Below, one piece after another: positions 1 through 7,043 of a stretch of 7,644 nt of DNA. Each line of letters starts with the position of its first letter. Position 1 is the first letter of the stretch. Below the pieces are notes generated by a model. It worked only from the letters and a program-made list of their open reading frames with translations. It did not search any database and was not told where the DNA came from. The stretch covers positions 1 through 7,644 of the forward strand of contig JALOMU010000061.1 in the NCBI GenBank assembly GCA_025455285.1, read 5' to 3'. Made by a program: the position numbers and the translations under genes. Source of the DNA: Flavihumibacter sp. GTDB lineage: Bacteria; Bacteroidota; Bacteroidia; Chitinophagales; Chitinophagaceae.

Positions 1-713
1 AAACAGGAATTACAGGAAATCAAAAAATTCGCGTATTCAATACGGGTAGTGAAACAATGACCATTCATTTAAATGATTGTTCTACCATTAAATTAGGGAT
101 AGGGTCCACTATTGAATTCAAGAACAGCTACGGAATAAAAGATCGGCAGGTCAGTTTGGATGGCAATGCTTTTTTCGCAGTACAAAAGGGTCTTCCACTA
201 CCCTTCTGTGTCCAAACTGGTTTCATCACTACAACAGCACTGGGCACTAGTTTTACTATTGACACCCGCAATCAGCAGACTACATTTATAAAATTACATA
301 GCGGAAAAGTACAGGTCGAATATGTAAAAAACGGAATCGGTCAAAGCCCTGTTTTTATGAAACCTGGTGATAGTTTACAAATCAGTAAATCAACCGGTAA
401 TTCTGAATTATACGCCGCTAAAAAAAGGTCGACACCTACTATAAAAGCAGCTACACCTATGAAACCGGATTTGGTAAACAGATCAGGCGTCAGCAAAGCA
501 TTTAATCAATCCCCATTGCCCACAGTAATAAGAGAATTGGAAGCAGGATATGGGATTCCCATCCAGTATGATTCCACAGAATTACGAGACTACTATTTTA
601 CCGGAAAAATATATGAGAAAGACCAGTTAAAGGATATCATAAGGCGACTGGAATTATTGTATTCGCTTCAAATCAAAGTCAGCAATACAGGCTTGGAAAT
701 ACAAAAAAAGTAA
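1..713 (+). CDS. FecR-family anti-sigma factor, C-terminal part (5' truncated by window edge)
   Basis: The reading frame is open from position 3, before the first ATG at 57, and the residues before that ATG (TGITGNQKIRVFNTGSET) already look like the start of a FecR domain, so the true start lies upstream. About 236 residues are visible. The periplasmic FecR domain spans fragment residues 1-130, with family landmarks such as LDGNAFFAVQ, PFCVQTG, ALGTSF, a SGKVQV strand and a KPGD turn. A linker follows, then a DUF4974-like C-terminal domain at about 167-233 (FNQSPLPTVIRELEAGYGIP, later FTGKIY and a helix ending LELLYSLQIKV). Missing upstream are the cytoplasmic sigma-binding region and the single membrane helix expected of the family. 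Such proteins hold an ECF sigma factor inactive until an outer-membrane receptor signals. Only 22 nt separate its stop from the susC-like gene, suggesting it regulates that uptake system. The family call is firm; its partner sigma factor is not visible. Confidence 0.93.
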   Translation, partial: TGITGNQKIRVFNTGSETMTIHLNDCSTIKLGIGSTIEFKNSYGIKDRQVSLDGNAFFAVQKGLPLPFCVQTGFITTTALGTSFTIDTRNQQTTFIKLHSGKVQVEYVKNGIGQSPVFMKPGDSLQISKSTGNSELYAAKKRSTPTIKAATPMKPDLVNRSGVSKAFNQSPLPTVIRELEAGYGIPIQYDSTELRDYYFTGKIYEKDQLKDIIRRLELLYSLQIKVSNTGLEIQKK

Positions 714-735
714 AACACCTAAATATTCAGTAAAC

Positions 736-3700
736 ATGAAACATTGCTACAAAGTGATGAGGGGACTTCTTGTGTATAGTCTTACTCTACTACTTATCCT
801 GATTCAGTCTGAGCAGGCAGAATTAAAGGCCCAAGCCTTAGCTCCGACCCTCAAAGGATTAATTGAAAACGAAAAGGGGGATCCCTTACAGGACGTTACT
901 ATCAAAATTGAAAACCAACAAACCAATTTTAAAAAAACAATTAGTACAGACAACAGGGGGATATTTAGTTTGTCTGATGCACAATTAGCGGGACAACTAC
1001 AAATTACGATATCACATGTGGGATATGCTACCCAGCAGTTAACCCGGTCCAATCTACAGGCTGGTAAAACGGAATCTATCTATTTGCAATTAAGAGATTC
1101 AACAAGCTCCCTAAATGAGGTGGTAGTAACAGCATTGGGAATAAAAAAAGAAGAAAAGGCAATTGGTTATGCTGCCCAAACGGTAAGCAGCCAGGAAATA
1201 AATGACGCCCGTTCCAACAATTTCGCTAATGCACTATCAGGTAAAGTGGCAGGTCTGACAATGGTTTCACCAGGATCAGGGCCATTGAATTCAGTACGAA
1301 TATCATTGAGAGGGGATGCATCCTTAAATCCGGAAGGCAACAATGCTCTGATTGTACTGGATGGAGTACCTATGAACAGTAATCTCACTTCATCCGGAGT
1401 ATCCAATGCCTACCAGGCGGGTTCTGGCAATGATGTACCGGTAGATTTCGGAAATGGCATCAGTGATATCAATCCGGATGATATTGAAAGCATTACAGTA
1501 TTAAAAGGACCCAGTGCAACTGCCTTATACGGTAGTAGAGCTGCGAATGGCGCACTATTAATCACAACAAAATCTGGAGCAAAAAAATCAAAAGGGATAG
1601 GCATTACGTTTAACTCCAATACAAGCGTAAACGATATTCTGAAGTGGCCCGATTTTCAGTATGAATATGGACAAGGAACCGGAACACAAAGAAATACAAA
1701 TGGAGATAAATATTATTCGTACGGAGCATCTGAAGATGGTGCCAGTACAAGTGGCACCAGCAGTGCCTTTGGGCCACGATTTGACGGACAATTGTACTAT
1801 CAATATGATCCGTCTGTGGAAGGCAGGGGTGCTGAACGCACGCTTTGGAGACCTTATAGAAACAATATAAAAGACTTTTGGAGAACAGGTTATACGTTAA
1901 GCAACAATTTATCCATTGAAGGAGGATCCGAACGGGGTTCAGCCAGGGCATCCATTACCCATACCAAAAATGAATGGATCATGCCGAATACCGGGTTTGA
2001 AAGAATTACAGCAGCTGTAAGTTTAAACTTTAAAGCGTCTGACAAGCTCCGCATCAGTTCCAAAGTCAATTTTACGAACAAGATCAGTGATAATCTCCCC
2101 GCTACAGGATACAATAATCAATCCATCTCCTATTTCATGATTTTTCAAAACCCAAATGTCGACCTCAATTGGTATCGGCCAATTTGGAAAAGGGGGCAGA
2201 ACCAGATAGATCAGGTTCATCCATTCAGTTCATTCATTGACAATCCTTTCCTGATTGCTTACGAAATGACAAACAGAGTAAAAAGCAACCAGGTAGTTGG
2301 AAACCTTAGTGCCAATTACACCATAAGCAAGAAGTTTGAATTTATGGTAAGATCCGGCATTGATTTGAGTATGGAAGACCGGCAAACCCGTCGGCCATTT
2401 AGTTCTGCCAATTTTAAAAATGGTTACTACCGAGAGCAAGCCATTAACTTTTATGAAATCAATACGGATGCCCTGCTAACTTACAAGGAAAAGCTGGGAA
2501 AAAACTTTCAGCTAACAGCATCTGCCGGTGGCAACCTGATGAGCAGAAGGTACAATAGTTTAATCAGTTATGTAAACGGACTGGTAATACCAGGCGTCTA
2601 TATGTTAGCGAACGGAATTGGCACACCGGTAACCAATTCTATCGACCGAAATAAGAACCTGAATAGCTTGTATGCGCTGGCGTCCATTAATTATCAAAGC
2701 AAAATTTTTATTGATGTCACCGGCAGAAATGACTGGAGTAGCACCTTGCCAAAACAAAACAACTCCTTCTTCTATCCTTCTGTAAGCAGCAGTTTTATCT
2801 TATCAGAATTGATTTCATTGCCAACGGTTATTTCCTTTGCCAAACTCAGATTATCGGCAGCACAAGTAGGTAATGATACAGATCCTTACAAAACAAGAAA
2901 ATATTATGGTACCTCTGAATTTCCAAGTTCTGCCTCTGTACCAACTACATTACATAATGTAAATTTCAAGCCTGAGATTTCTAACAGCGTGGAAACAGGG
3001 CTTGATCTTCGTTTCTTCAAAGGAAGGCTTGGAATTGATTTAACCTATTACAACAATATCACCCGCAACCAGATCCTTGAAGCGCCATTGGATCCGACAA
3101 CCGGATACAGCAGAGCTGTGTTAAACGGCGGAAAAATTCGCAACCGGGGTGTAGAATTGGTATTGACCGGAGAACCTGTTAAAACAAAAAACTTCCGTTG
3201 GAACAGTTTCCTTACCTGGGCAAAGAATCAGAATAGAGTATTGGAGCTCACAGAAGGAATGGAAGACAAACAGGACATCGGATATGGCGGAAATGCTACC
3301 ATTCAGGCCAGGGTGGGTGGAACAACCGGAGATATTTATGGATTTGGATTCTTGCGTTCGCCGGATGGACAGATCATTTATACAGCTGCCGGTTTGCCAG
3401 CAAGACCGCAGGAGATTCAGTATATCGGTAACGCTTATGCGGACTGGAAAGCAGGGTTCCGGAATGAATTCTCTTATAAAAACTTTCGAATGAGCATACT
3501 GTTTGATGGGCAGTATGGAGGTATTATTTATTCCCAGACCCATCACAAAATGAGTGAACAGGGAAAACTAAAACATACACTCAGGGGCAGGGAAGAAAAT
3601 TTCATAATTGGTGAAGGGGTGGTAATGGATGCTGAGGGTAAATATATTCCCAATATAACCAAAGTGTTACCCCATCAATACTATGCGGATTATTACAGAA

Positions 3701-3975
3701 GAGCCAATGTGGAATCAAATTCGTTCGATGCTTCCTTCATAAAATTGAGAGAGGCCAGAATCGAATACAATCTTCCGATGAGCTGGATCCGTAAAACAAG
3801 TTTTCAACAGGTATCACTTGCTCTGTATGGAAGAGATTTATGGATGTGGACCGAGTTTCCCATATTTGATCCTGAAACTGCAGCGCTGAATGGATCAACG
3901 ATTCTTCCGGGTATTGAAATGGGACAGATGCCCACACAGCGAACCTTTGGATTTAATCTCACTGTAAAACTTTAA
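736..3975 (+). CDS. SusC/RagA-family TonB-linked outer membrane transporter
   Basis: This 1079-residue protein has the usual family length. Domains in order: a signal peptide (hydrophobic core about 10-23, probable cleavage after AQA at 32-34), a CarboxypepD_reg-like beta-sandwich at about 36-118, a TonB-box-like segment LNEVVVTALG at 126-135, a plug at about 143-280, and a 22-strand-type barrel to the C-terminus. Plug landmarks are LSGKVAGL, RISLRGDASL, the DG of LIVLDGVPM (209-210) and the SusC signature region at 244-279 (INPDDIESITVLKGPSA, then ALYGSRAANGALLITTK). It forms the TonB-energised channel that, with the SusD partner downstream, imports a ligand too large for porins. No STN signalling domain lies between the signal peptide and the carboxypeptidase-like domain, which is notable beside a fecR gene. 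The protein ends FGFNLTVKL, with Leu rather than the usual terminal aromatic. A second in-frame ATG at 757 would also give a workable signal peptide; 736 is kept as the longer choice. Ligand is unknown. Confidence 0.97.
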   Translation: MKHCYKVMRGLLVYSLTLLLILIQSEQAELKAQALAPTLKGLIENEKGDPLQDVTIKIENQQTNFKKTISTDNRGIFSLSDAQLAGQLQITISHVGYATQQLTRSNLQAGKTESIYLQLRDSTSSLNEVVVTALGIKKEEKAIGYAAQTVSSQEINDARSNNFANALSGKVAGLTMVSPGSGPLNSVRISLRGDASLNPEGNNALIVLDGVPMNSNLTSSGVSNAYQAGSGNDVPVDFGNGISDINPDDIESITVLKGPSATALYGSRAANGALLITTKSGAKKSKGIGITFNSNTSVNDILKWPDFQYEYGQGTGTQRNTNGDKYYSYGASEDGASTSGTSSAFGPRFDGQLYYQYDPSVEGRGAERTLWRPYRNNIKDFWRTGYTLSNNLSIEGGSERGSARASITHTKNEWIMPNTGFERITAAVSLNFKASDKLRISSKVNFTNKISDNLPATGYNNQSISYFMIFQNPNVDLNWYRPIWKRGQNQIDQVHPFSSFIDNPFLIAYEMTNRVKSNQVVGNLSANYTISKKFEFMVRSGIDLSMEDRQTRRPFSSANFKNGYYREQAINFYEINTDALLTYKEKLGKNFQLTASAGGNLMSRRYNSLISYVNGLVIPGVYMLANGIGTPVTNSIDRNKNLNSLYALASINYQSKIFIDVTGRNDWSSTLPKQNNSFFYPSVSSSFILSELISLPTVISFAKLRLSAAQVGNDTDPYKTRKYYGTSEFPSSASVPTTLHNVNFKPEISNSVETGLDLRFFKGRLGIDLTYYNNITRNQILEAPLDPTTGYSRAVLNGGKIRNRGVELVLTGEPVKTKNFRWNSFLTWAKNQNRVLELTEGMEDKQDIGYGGNATIQARVGGTTGDIYGFGFLRSPDGQIIYTAAGLPARPQEIQYIGNAYADWKAGFRNEFSYKNFRMSILFDGQYGGIIYSQTHHKMSEQGKLKHTLRGREENFIIGEGVVMDAEGKYIPNITKVLPHQYYADYYRRANVESNSFDASFIKLREARIEYNLPMSWIRKTSFQQVSLALYGRDLWMWTEFPIFDPETAALNGSTILPGIEMGQMPTQRTFGFNLTVKL

Positions 3976-3993
3976 TCAATTCAATTAAGCATT

Positions 3994-5427
3994 ATGAAAC
4001 AATTTCGAATAAGCCTGCTTATAATTGCTTTGGTAAGCATGGTTTCCTGTACAAAGAATTTTGAGGAAATTAATACGGACCCAAATAGTATCAGCCAAAT
4101 TAGTCCGGGCACCTTATTAAATCCGATTCTCTATTCCGTAACCGCCTTCAATATGGAAAAAGCGGATGACTTCACCTTTAACCTGATGCAGGTAGCCTTA
4201 CCCTATCCGAGTGTAGCTGGTGGTGTTCATCGGTATGATATACAGGAAAACGCAGGTGCATCCACCTGGAATACCTATTATCGCTGGCTGACGAACGTAC
4301 TGGAAATGCACAAAGCTGCAGTCAATGCTGAAGATGTCAATTATCAGGCAATTGCACTTACATTAAAAGCTTGGATACTTTCAAATACTACGGATTGTTT
4401 TGGAGACATTCCGATGGAGGAAGCCGGTCGCGGAGCGGAAGGTATTTTCCGTCCTGCATTTAATACGCAACAGGAAGTCTACACCCGGATATTATCAGAC
4501 CTTGAGTTGGCCAACACCTTGTATAATCCTTCGAAAGCCATGAATTTTGGCACTGATATTCTGATGGGAAATAATATAAGCAGATGGAAGAAGTTTACCA
4601 ATTCACTACGGATGCGATTGCTGTTGCGTGTTTCAGGGAAACCCGAAATAAATAGCCTTGCGCAATTAAGAACAATGATTGCCGATCCAATTACCTACCC
4701 TGTGTTTACCAAAAATGAGGAAGCGGCCATTCTTACACTCTCCGGTGTAACGCCTTTTTTATCGCCTTGGGGAAGAGCTGTTGACTTTACTACCTTTCGT
4801 GCAGCAGGAAAATTTTTTACAGATGAACTAAACGCGATGAATGATCCGCGCAGAGAAAAATTCTGTACACAGGCCAGAAATCAATCGGGTAATACCACTA
4901 TTGGTTACAAGGGCATTCCAAGTGGTTTTGATGGATCCGAAAGTCAGTTTGATTATATACCATCCAATGTAAACATTGCACTGGTAACAGCACCTATGAT
5001 CTGCCCAATACTTCCTTATTCTGAAGTAGAATTCATAAAAGCAGAAGTTGCGTTCTTATCAGATGATTTGGCCACAGCAAAGACTTCCTACGAAAAAGGC
5101 GTAAAATCTGCCATTGAACAATGGGGAGCAACTCTGCCAGCTAATTATTTTGAAAATACGGAAACAGCATTTGATGGAACCCTGGAGCGTATCCACCGTC
5201 AAAAATACTTTAGCTTGTATTTTGTAGACTTCCAGCAATGGTTTGAACACAGAAGAACAGGTCTTCCGGTTTTGCCCAAAGGAGCAGGAATGGTAAATGA
5301 TCAAAAAATGCCCGTACGTTATTTTTATCCGATTGCAATTCGATCTACCAATACCGAGAATTATAATAATGCAGTTGAACGGATGGGTGGAGACACTATT
5401 AATATTAAAGGATGGTGGGAAAAATAA
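3994..5427 (+). CDS. SusD/RagB-family nutrient-binding outer membrane lipoprotein
   Basis: This 477-residue lipoprotein would form the lid over the SusC barrel and capture ligand at the cell surface. The signal peptide ends in a lipobox, MVSC, making Cys19 the lipidated residue. The mature N-terminus (TKNFEEINTDPNS) has the acidic stretch and N-x-DPN motif common in surface SusD-like proteins. Other landmarks of the SusD-like_2 type are FGDIPMEEAGRG at 136-147, WKKFTNSLRMRLLLR at 198-212, SEVEFIKAEVAF at 343-354, a late helix with HRQKYFSLYF and WFEHRRTGLP at about 401-425, and RYFYP at 442-446. The helical segments fit the TPR-rich SusD fold. It starts 18 nt after the susC-like stop with no clear Shine-Dalgarno sequence, as usual in this phylum. 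SusD sequences diverge strongly by ligand, so the substrate cannot be named. The family call is confident; the exact Pfam subfamily is less so. Confidence 0.96.
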   Translation: MKQFRISLLIIALVSMVSCTKNFEEINTDPNSISQISPGTLLNPILYSVTAFNMEKADDFTFNLMQVALPYPSVAGGVHRYDIQENAGASTWNTYYRWLTNVLEMHKAAVNAEDVNYQAIALTLKAWILSNTTDCFGDIPMEEAGRGAEGIFRPAFNTQQEVYTRILSDLELANTLYNPSKAMNFGTDILMGNNISRWKKFTNSLRMRLLLRVSGKPEINSLAQLRTMIADPITYPVFTKNEEAAILTLSGVTPFLSPWGRAVDFTTFRAAGKFFTDELNAMNDPRREKFCTQARNQSGNTTIGYKGIPSGFDGSESQFDYIPSNVNIALVTAPMICPILPYSEVEFIKAEVAFLSDDLATAKTSYEKGVKSAIEQWGATLPANYFENTETAFDGTLERIHRQKYFSLYFVDFQQWFEHRRTGLPVLPKGAGMVNDQKMPVRYFYPIAIRSTNTENYNNAVERMGGDTINIKGWWEK

Positions 5428-5432
5428 AGCAT

Positions 5433-7013
5433 ATGAAATACAGATTATTAAGTTACTTACTAGTTTTCAGCCTGCTGAACCAGGTGGTTATGGCACAAAC
5501 AATAGCAAAAGGCTATGTTTATGCAGATAGTAATAAAAACAATAAACGCGACAAAAAAGAAAAAGGCATTTCCGGAGTAGGGGTATCCAATGGCATCCAG
5601 GTTGTGCAAACCAATTATTCCGGTTACTATGAACTTCCGGTATCAGATGATCAGCTTATTTATGTGATCAAACCTTCGGAGTACAGTTGTCCGGTAAATG
5701 AGTTTAATCAGCCTCAGTTCTATTATAATTACAAACCGGCTGGATCGCCGGCTGGATTTAAGTATAAAGGAGTAGCTCCAACCGGACCCCTCCCTGCATT
5801 TGTGGACTTCCCATTGCATCCTCAAATCGCTAAGGACACGTTTACAACTTTGTTGTTTGGCGATCCACAACCCTACACTGAAAAGGAAGTAGAGTATTTT
5901 GCAAAAGGTGTAGTTGCTGAATTGGAAGGATCTAAAGATGCATTGTTCGGTTTAAGTTTAGGAGACCTGGTGGGGGATCATCTAGATTTACACAATCCTT
6001 ATATCAAAGCTGTACAGAAGGTGGGAATTCCCTGGTACAACCTAATGGGTAATCACGATATGAATTATGATGCCACTGCAGATTCACTATCAGACGAAAC
6101 CTTTGAAAGAAATTTTGGTCCCGCCAATTATGCATTCAATGTAGGCAAAGCGCATTTTATCGTGCTTGATGATATTCTATACCCCGATCCAAGAGACAAT
6201 AATGGTTACTGGGGTGGTTTTCGTGCTTCACAACTTGAGTTCATTGAAAATGATCTCAGGACGGTACCAACAGACCGCCTGATTGTGCTCGCTTTTCATA
6301 TTCCCTTAAAAAACAGTGAAGAAGGATTTCGCTCAGCCGATAGAAGGCGACTCTTTGAATTGTTGAAAAACTATCCCAATACCTTATCCTTATCTGCCCA
6401 TACCCACTTGCAACGGAATGATTTTTTTGGAAAGGAGGACGGCTTTGAAAGAGCAAAACCGCATCATGAATTTAATGCCGGAACAACATCCGGCGACTGG
6501 TACAAAGGAGAATTAAATGAAGCTGGCATTCCCGTTTCAACCATGCGGGATGGAACTCCAAAAGGGTATGCATTTCTTCGAATTACCGGTAACCAATACC
6601 TGATTGACTATAAGGTTGCCGGCAAACCCGCCTCGTATCAAATGGAAATTGCCGCACCGAAAGTTATTCCATTTAAACAAAGGACATCAGCAGGCATTCA
6701 TGTCAATTTTTTTATGGGTCATCGGGGATCGCTGGTTGAATGCAGGATTAACGGAGGAGCCTGGAAAAAAATGAACTATGTGGAAGATGCAGATCCTGCA
6801 TACCTGCAGGCAGTTTTTAAATGGGATTTCTCAGATAAGCTGTTAAACGGTAAAAGACCCAGTAATCCTGAAAACTCTACGCATCTTTTTAGAATCGGTT
6901 TTCCTGCTGATCTTCCGGAAGGAACACATCATATAGAAATAAAAGCAACCGATATGTATGGTCGTATCTTTACTGCTCAACGCGATTTCAGGGTTGAAAA
7001 AACTACAGAATAG
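5433..7013 (+). CDS. Secreted calcineurin-like metallophosphoesterase with Metallophos_N and Metallophos_C domains
   Basis: The preferred start at 5433 gives 526 residues and puts a signal peptide at the N-terminus, with cleavage likely after VMA (19-21) before QTIAKG. No Cys lipobox is present, so the mature enzyme is probably periplasmic. An N-terminal beta domain at about 24-130 (Metallophos_N/SdrD_B-like) carries an EF-hand-like loop with D32, N34, N36, D40 and E43. The catalytic domain at about 137-330 has the dinuclear-metal motifs in order: GDPQ (D144, Q146), GDLVGD (D178), GNHD (N207, H208), FH (H289) and AHTH (H323, H325). A C-terminal Metallophos_C region from about 344 begins with HHEF and continues through GTTSGDW and DGTPKGYAFLR. 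It should hydrolyse a phosphomonoester or phosphodiester; the substrate cannot be read from sequence. An in-frame ATG at 5412 inside the susD-like gene would add seven residues (MVGKIKH) but only lengthens the signal peptide. GGTGGGA at 5414-5420 is a possible weak ribosome site for 5433. Translational coupling to the susD-like gene, 5 nt upstream, is likely. Confidence 0.93.
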   Translation: MKYRLLSYLLVFSLLNQVVMAQTIAKGYVYADSNKNNKRDKKEKGISGVGVSNGIQVVQTNYSGYYELPVSDDQLIYVIKPSEYSCPVNEFNQPQFYYNYKPAGSPAGFKYKGVAPTGPLPAFVDFPLHPQIAKDTFTTLLFGDPQPYTEKEVEYFAKGVVAELEGSKDALFGLSLGDLVGDHLDLHNPYIKAVQKVGIPWYNLMGNHDMNYDATADSLSDETFERNFGPANYAFNVGKAHFIVLDDILYPDPRDNNGYWGGFRASQLEFIENDLRTVPTDRLIVLAFHIPLKNSEEGFRSADRRRLFELLKNYPNTLSLSAHTHLQRNDFFGKEDGFERAKPHHEFNAGTTSGDWYKGELNEAGIPVSTMRDGTPKGYAFLRITGNQYLIDYKVAGKPASYQMEIAAPKVIPFKQRTSAGIHVNFFMGHRGSLVECRINGGAWKKMNYVEDADPAYLQAVFKWDFSDKLLNGKRPSNPENSTHLFRIGFPADLPEGTHHIEIKATDMYGRIFTAQRDFRVEKTTE

Positions 7014-7016
7014 ATC

Positions 7017-7043
7017 AAAGCCTCCTTTGGGAGGCTTTTTTTT
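7017..7043 (+). terminator. Rho-independent terminator, possibly bidirectional
   Basis: A 9-bp stem pairs 7017-7025 (AAAGCCTCC) with 7030-7038 (GGAGGCTTT) around a 4-nt loop TTTG, with the GC-rich core at 7020-7025 and 7030-7035. A run of eight T follows at 7036-7043. It begins 3 nt after the phosphoesterase stop codon and should end the plus-strand operon. Read on the minus strand, the same hairpin follows the converging gene, but its T-tract is only TTT before GATC, so termination in that direction should be weaker. Confidence 0.9.

Larger units (their letters stand above)
1..7043 (+). other. Predicted operon: fecR-like, susC-like, susD-like, metallophosphoesterase
   Basis: Four co-directional genes have gaps of 22, 18 and 5 nt. 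No internal terminator hairpin is seen, and a strong terminator follows the last gene. I found no convincing Bacteroidota promoter (TTTG around -33 with TAnnTTTG around -7) in the 22-nt gap before the susC-like gene, so expression probably starts upstream of the window, near the presumed ECF sigma gene. A promoter inside the end of the fecR-like gene cannot be excluded. This is inference from spacing alone. Confidence 0.65.

Noticed and set aside
57..59. ATG as the start of the FecR-like protein
   Set aside because: In-frame residues before it already resemble FecR-domain sequence, and a start here would remove the expected sigma-binding region and membrane helix.
714..735. Promoter or sigma-factor site between the fecR-like and susC-like genes
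   Set aside because: The gap is only 22 nt and shows no clear TTTG / TAnnTTTG pair or repeat. AT-rich content alone is not enough.
1717..1790. Low-complexity Ser/Gly/Thr stretch in the susC-like protein as a possible insertion
   Set aside because: It leads directly into the familiar FGPRFDGQ segment of SusC proteins and fits a normal periplasmic turn or surface loop.
1610..1951. 113-residue minus-strand open frame inside the susC-like gene
   Set aside because: Its translation is rich in Cys, His and Leu without family character, and the plus strand is clearly coding there.
3121..3546. 141-residue minus-strand open frame
   Set aside because: It lies wholly inside the susC-like gene opposite well-conserved barrel sequence, and its translation has no recognisable domain. 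It is a shadow frame.
5412..5432. Earlier in-frame ATG for the phosphoesterase, overlapping the susD-like stop
   Set aside because: It would add only MVGKIKH before a compact signal peptide that starts naturally at the 5433 ATG, and it has no better-spaced ribosome site.
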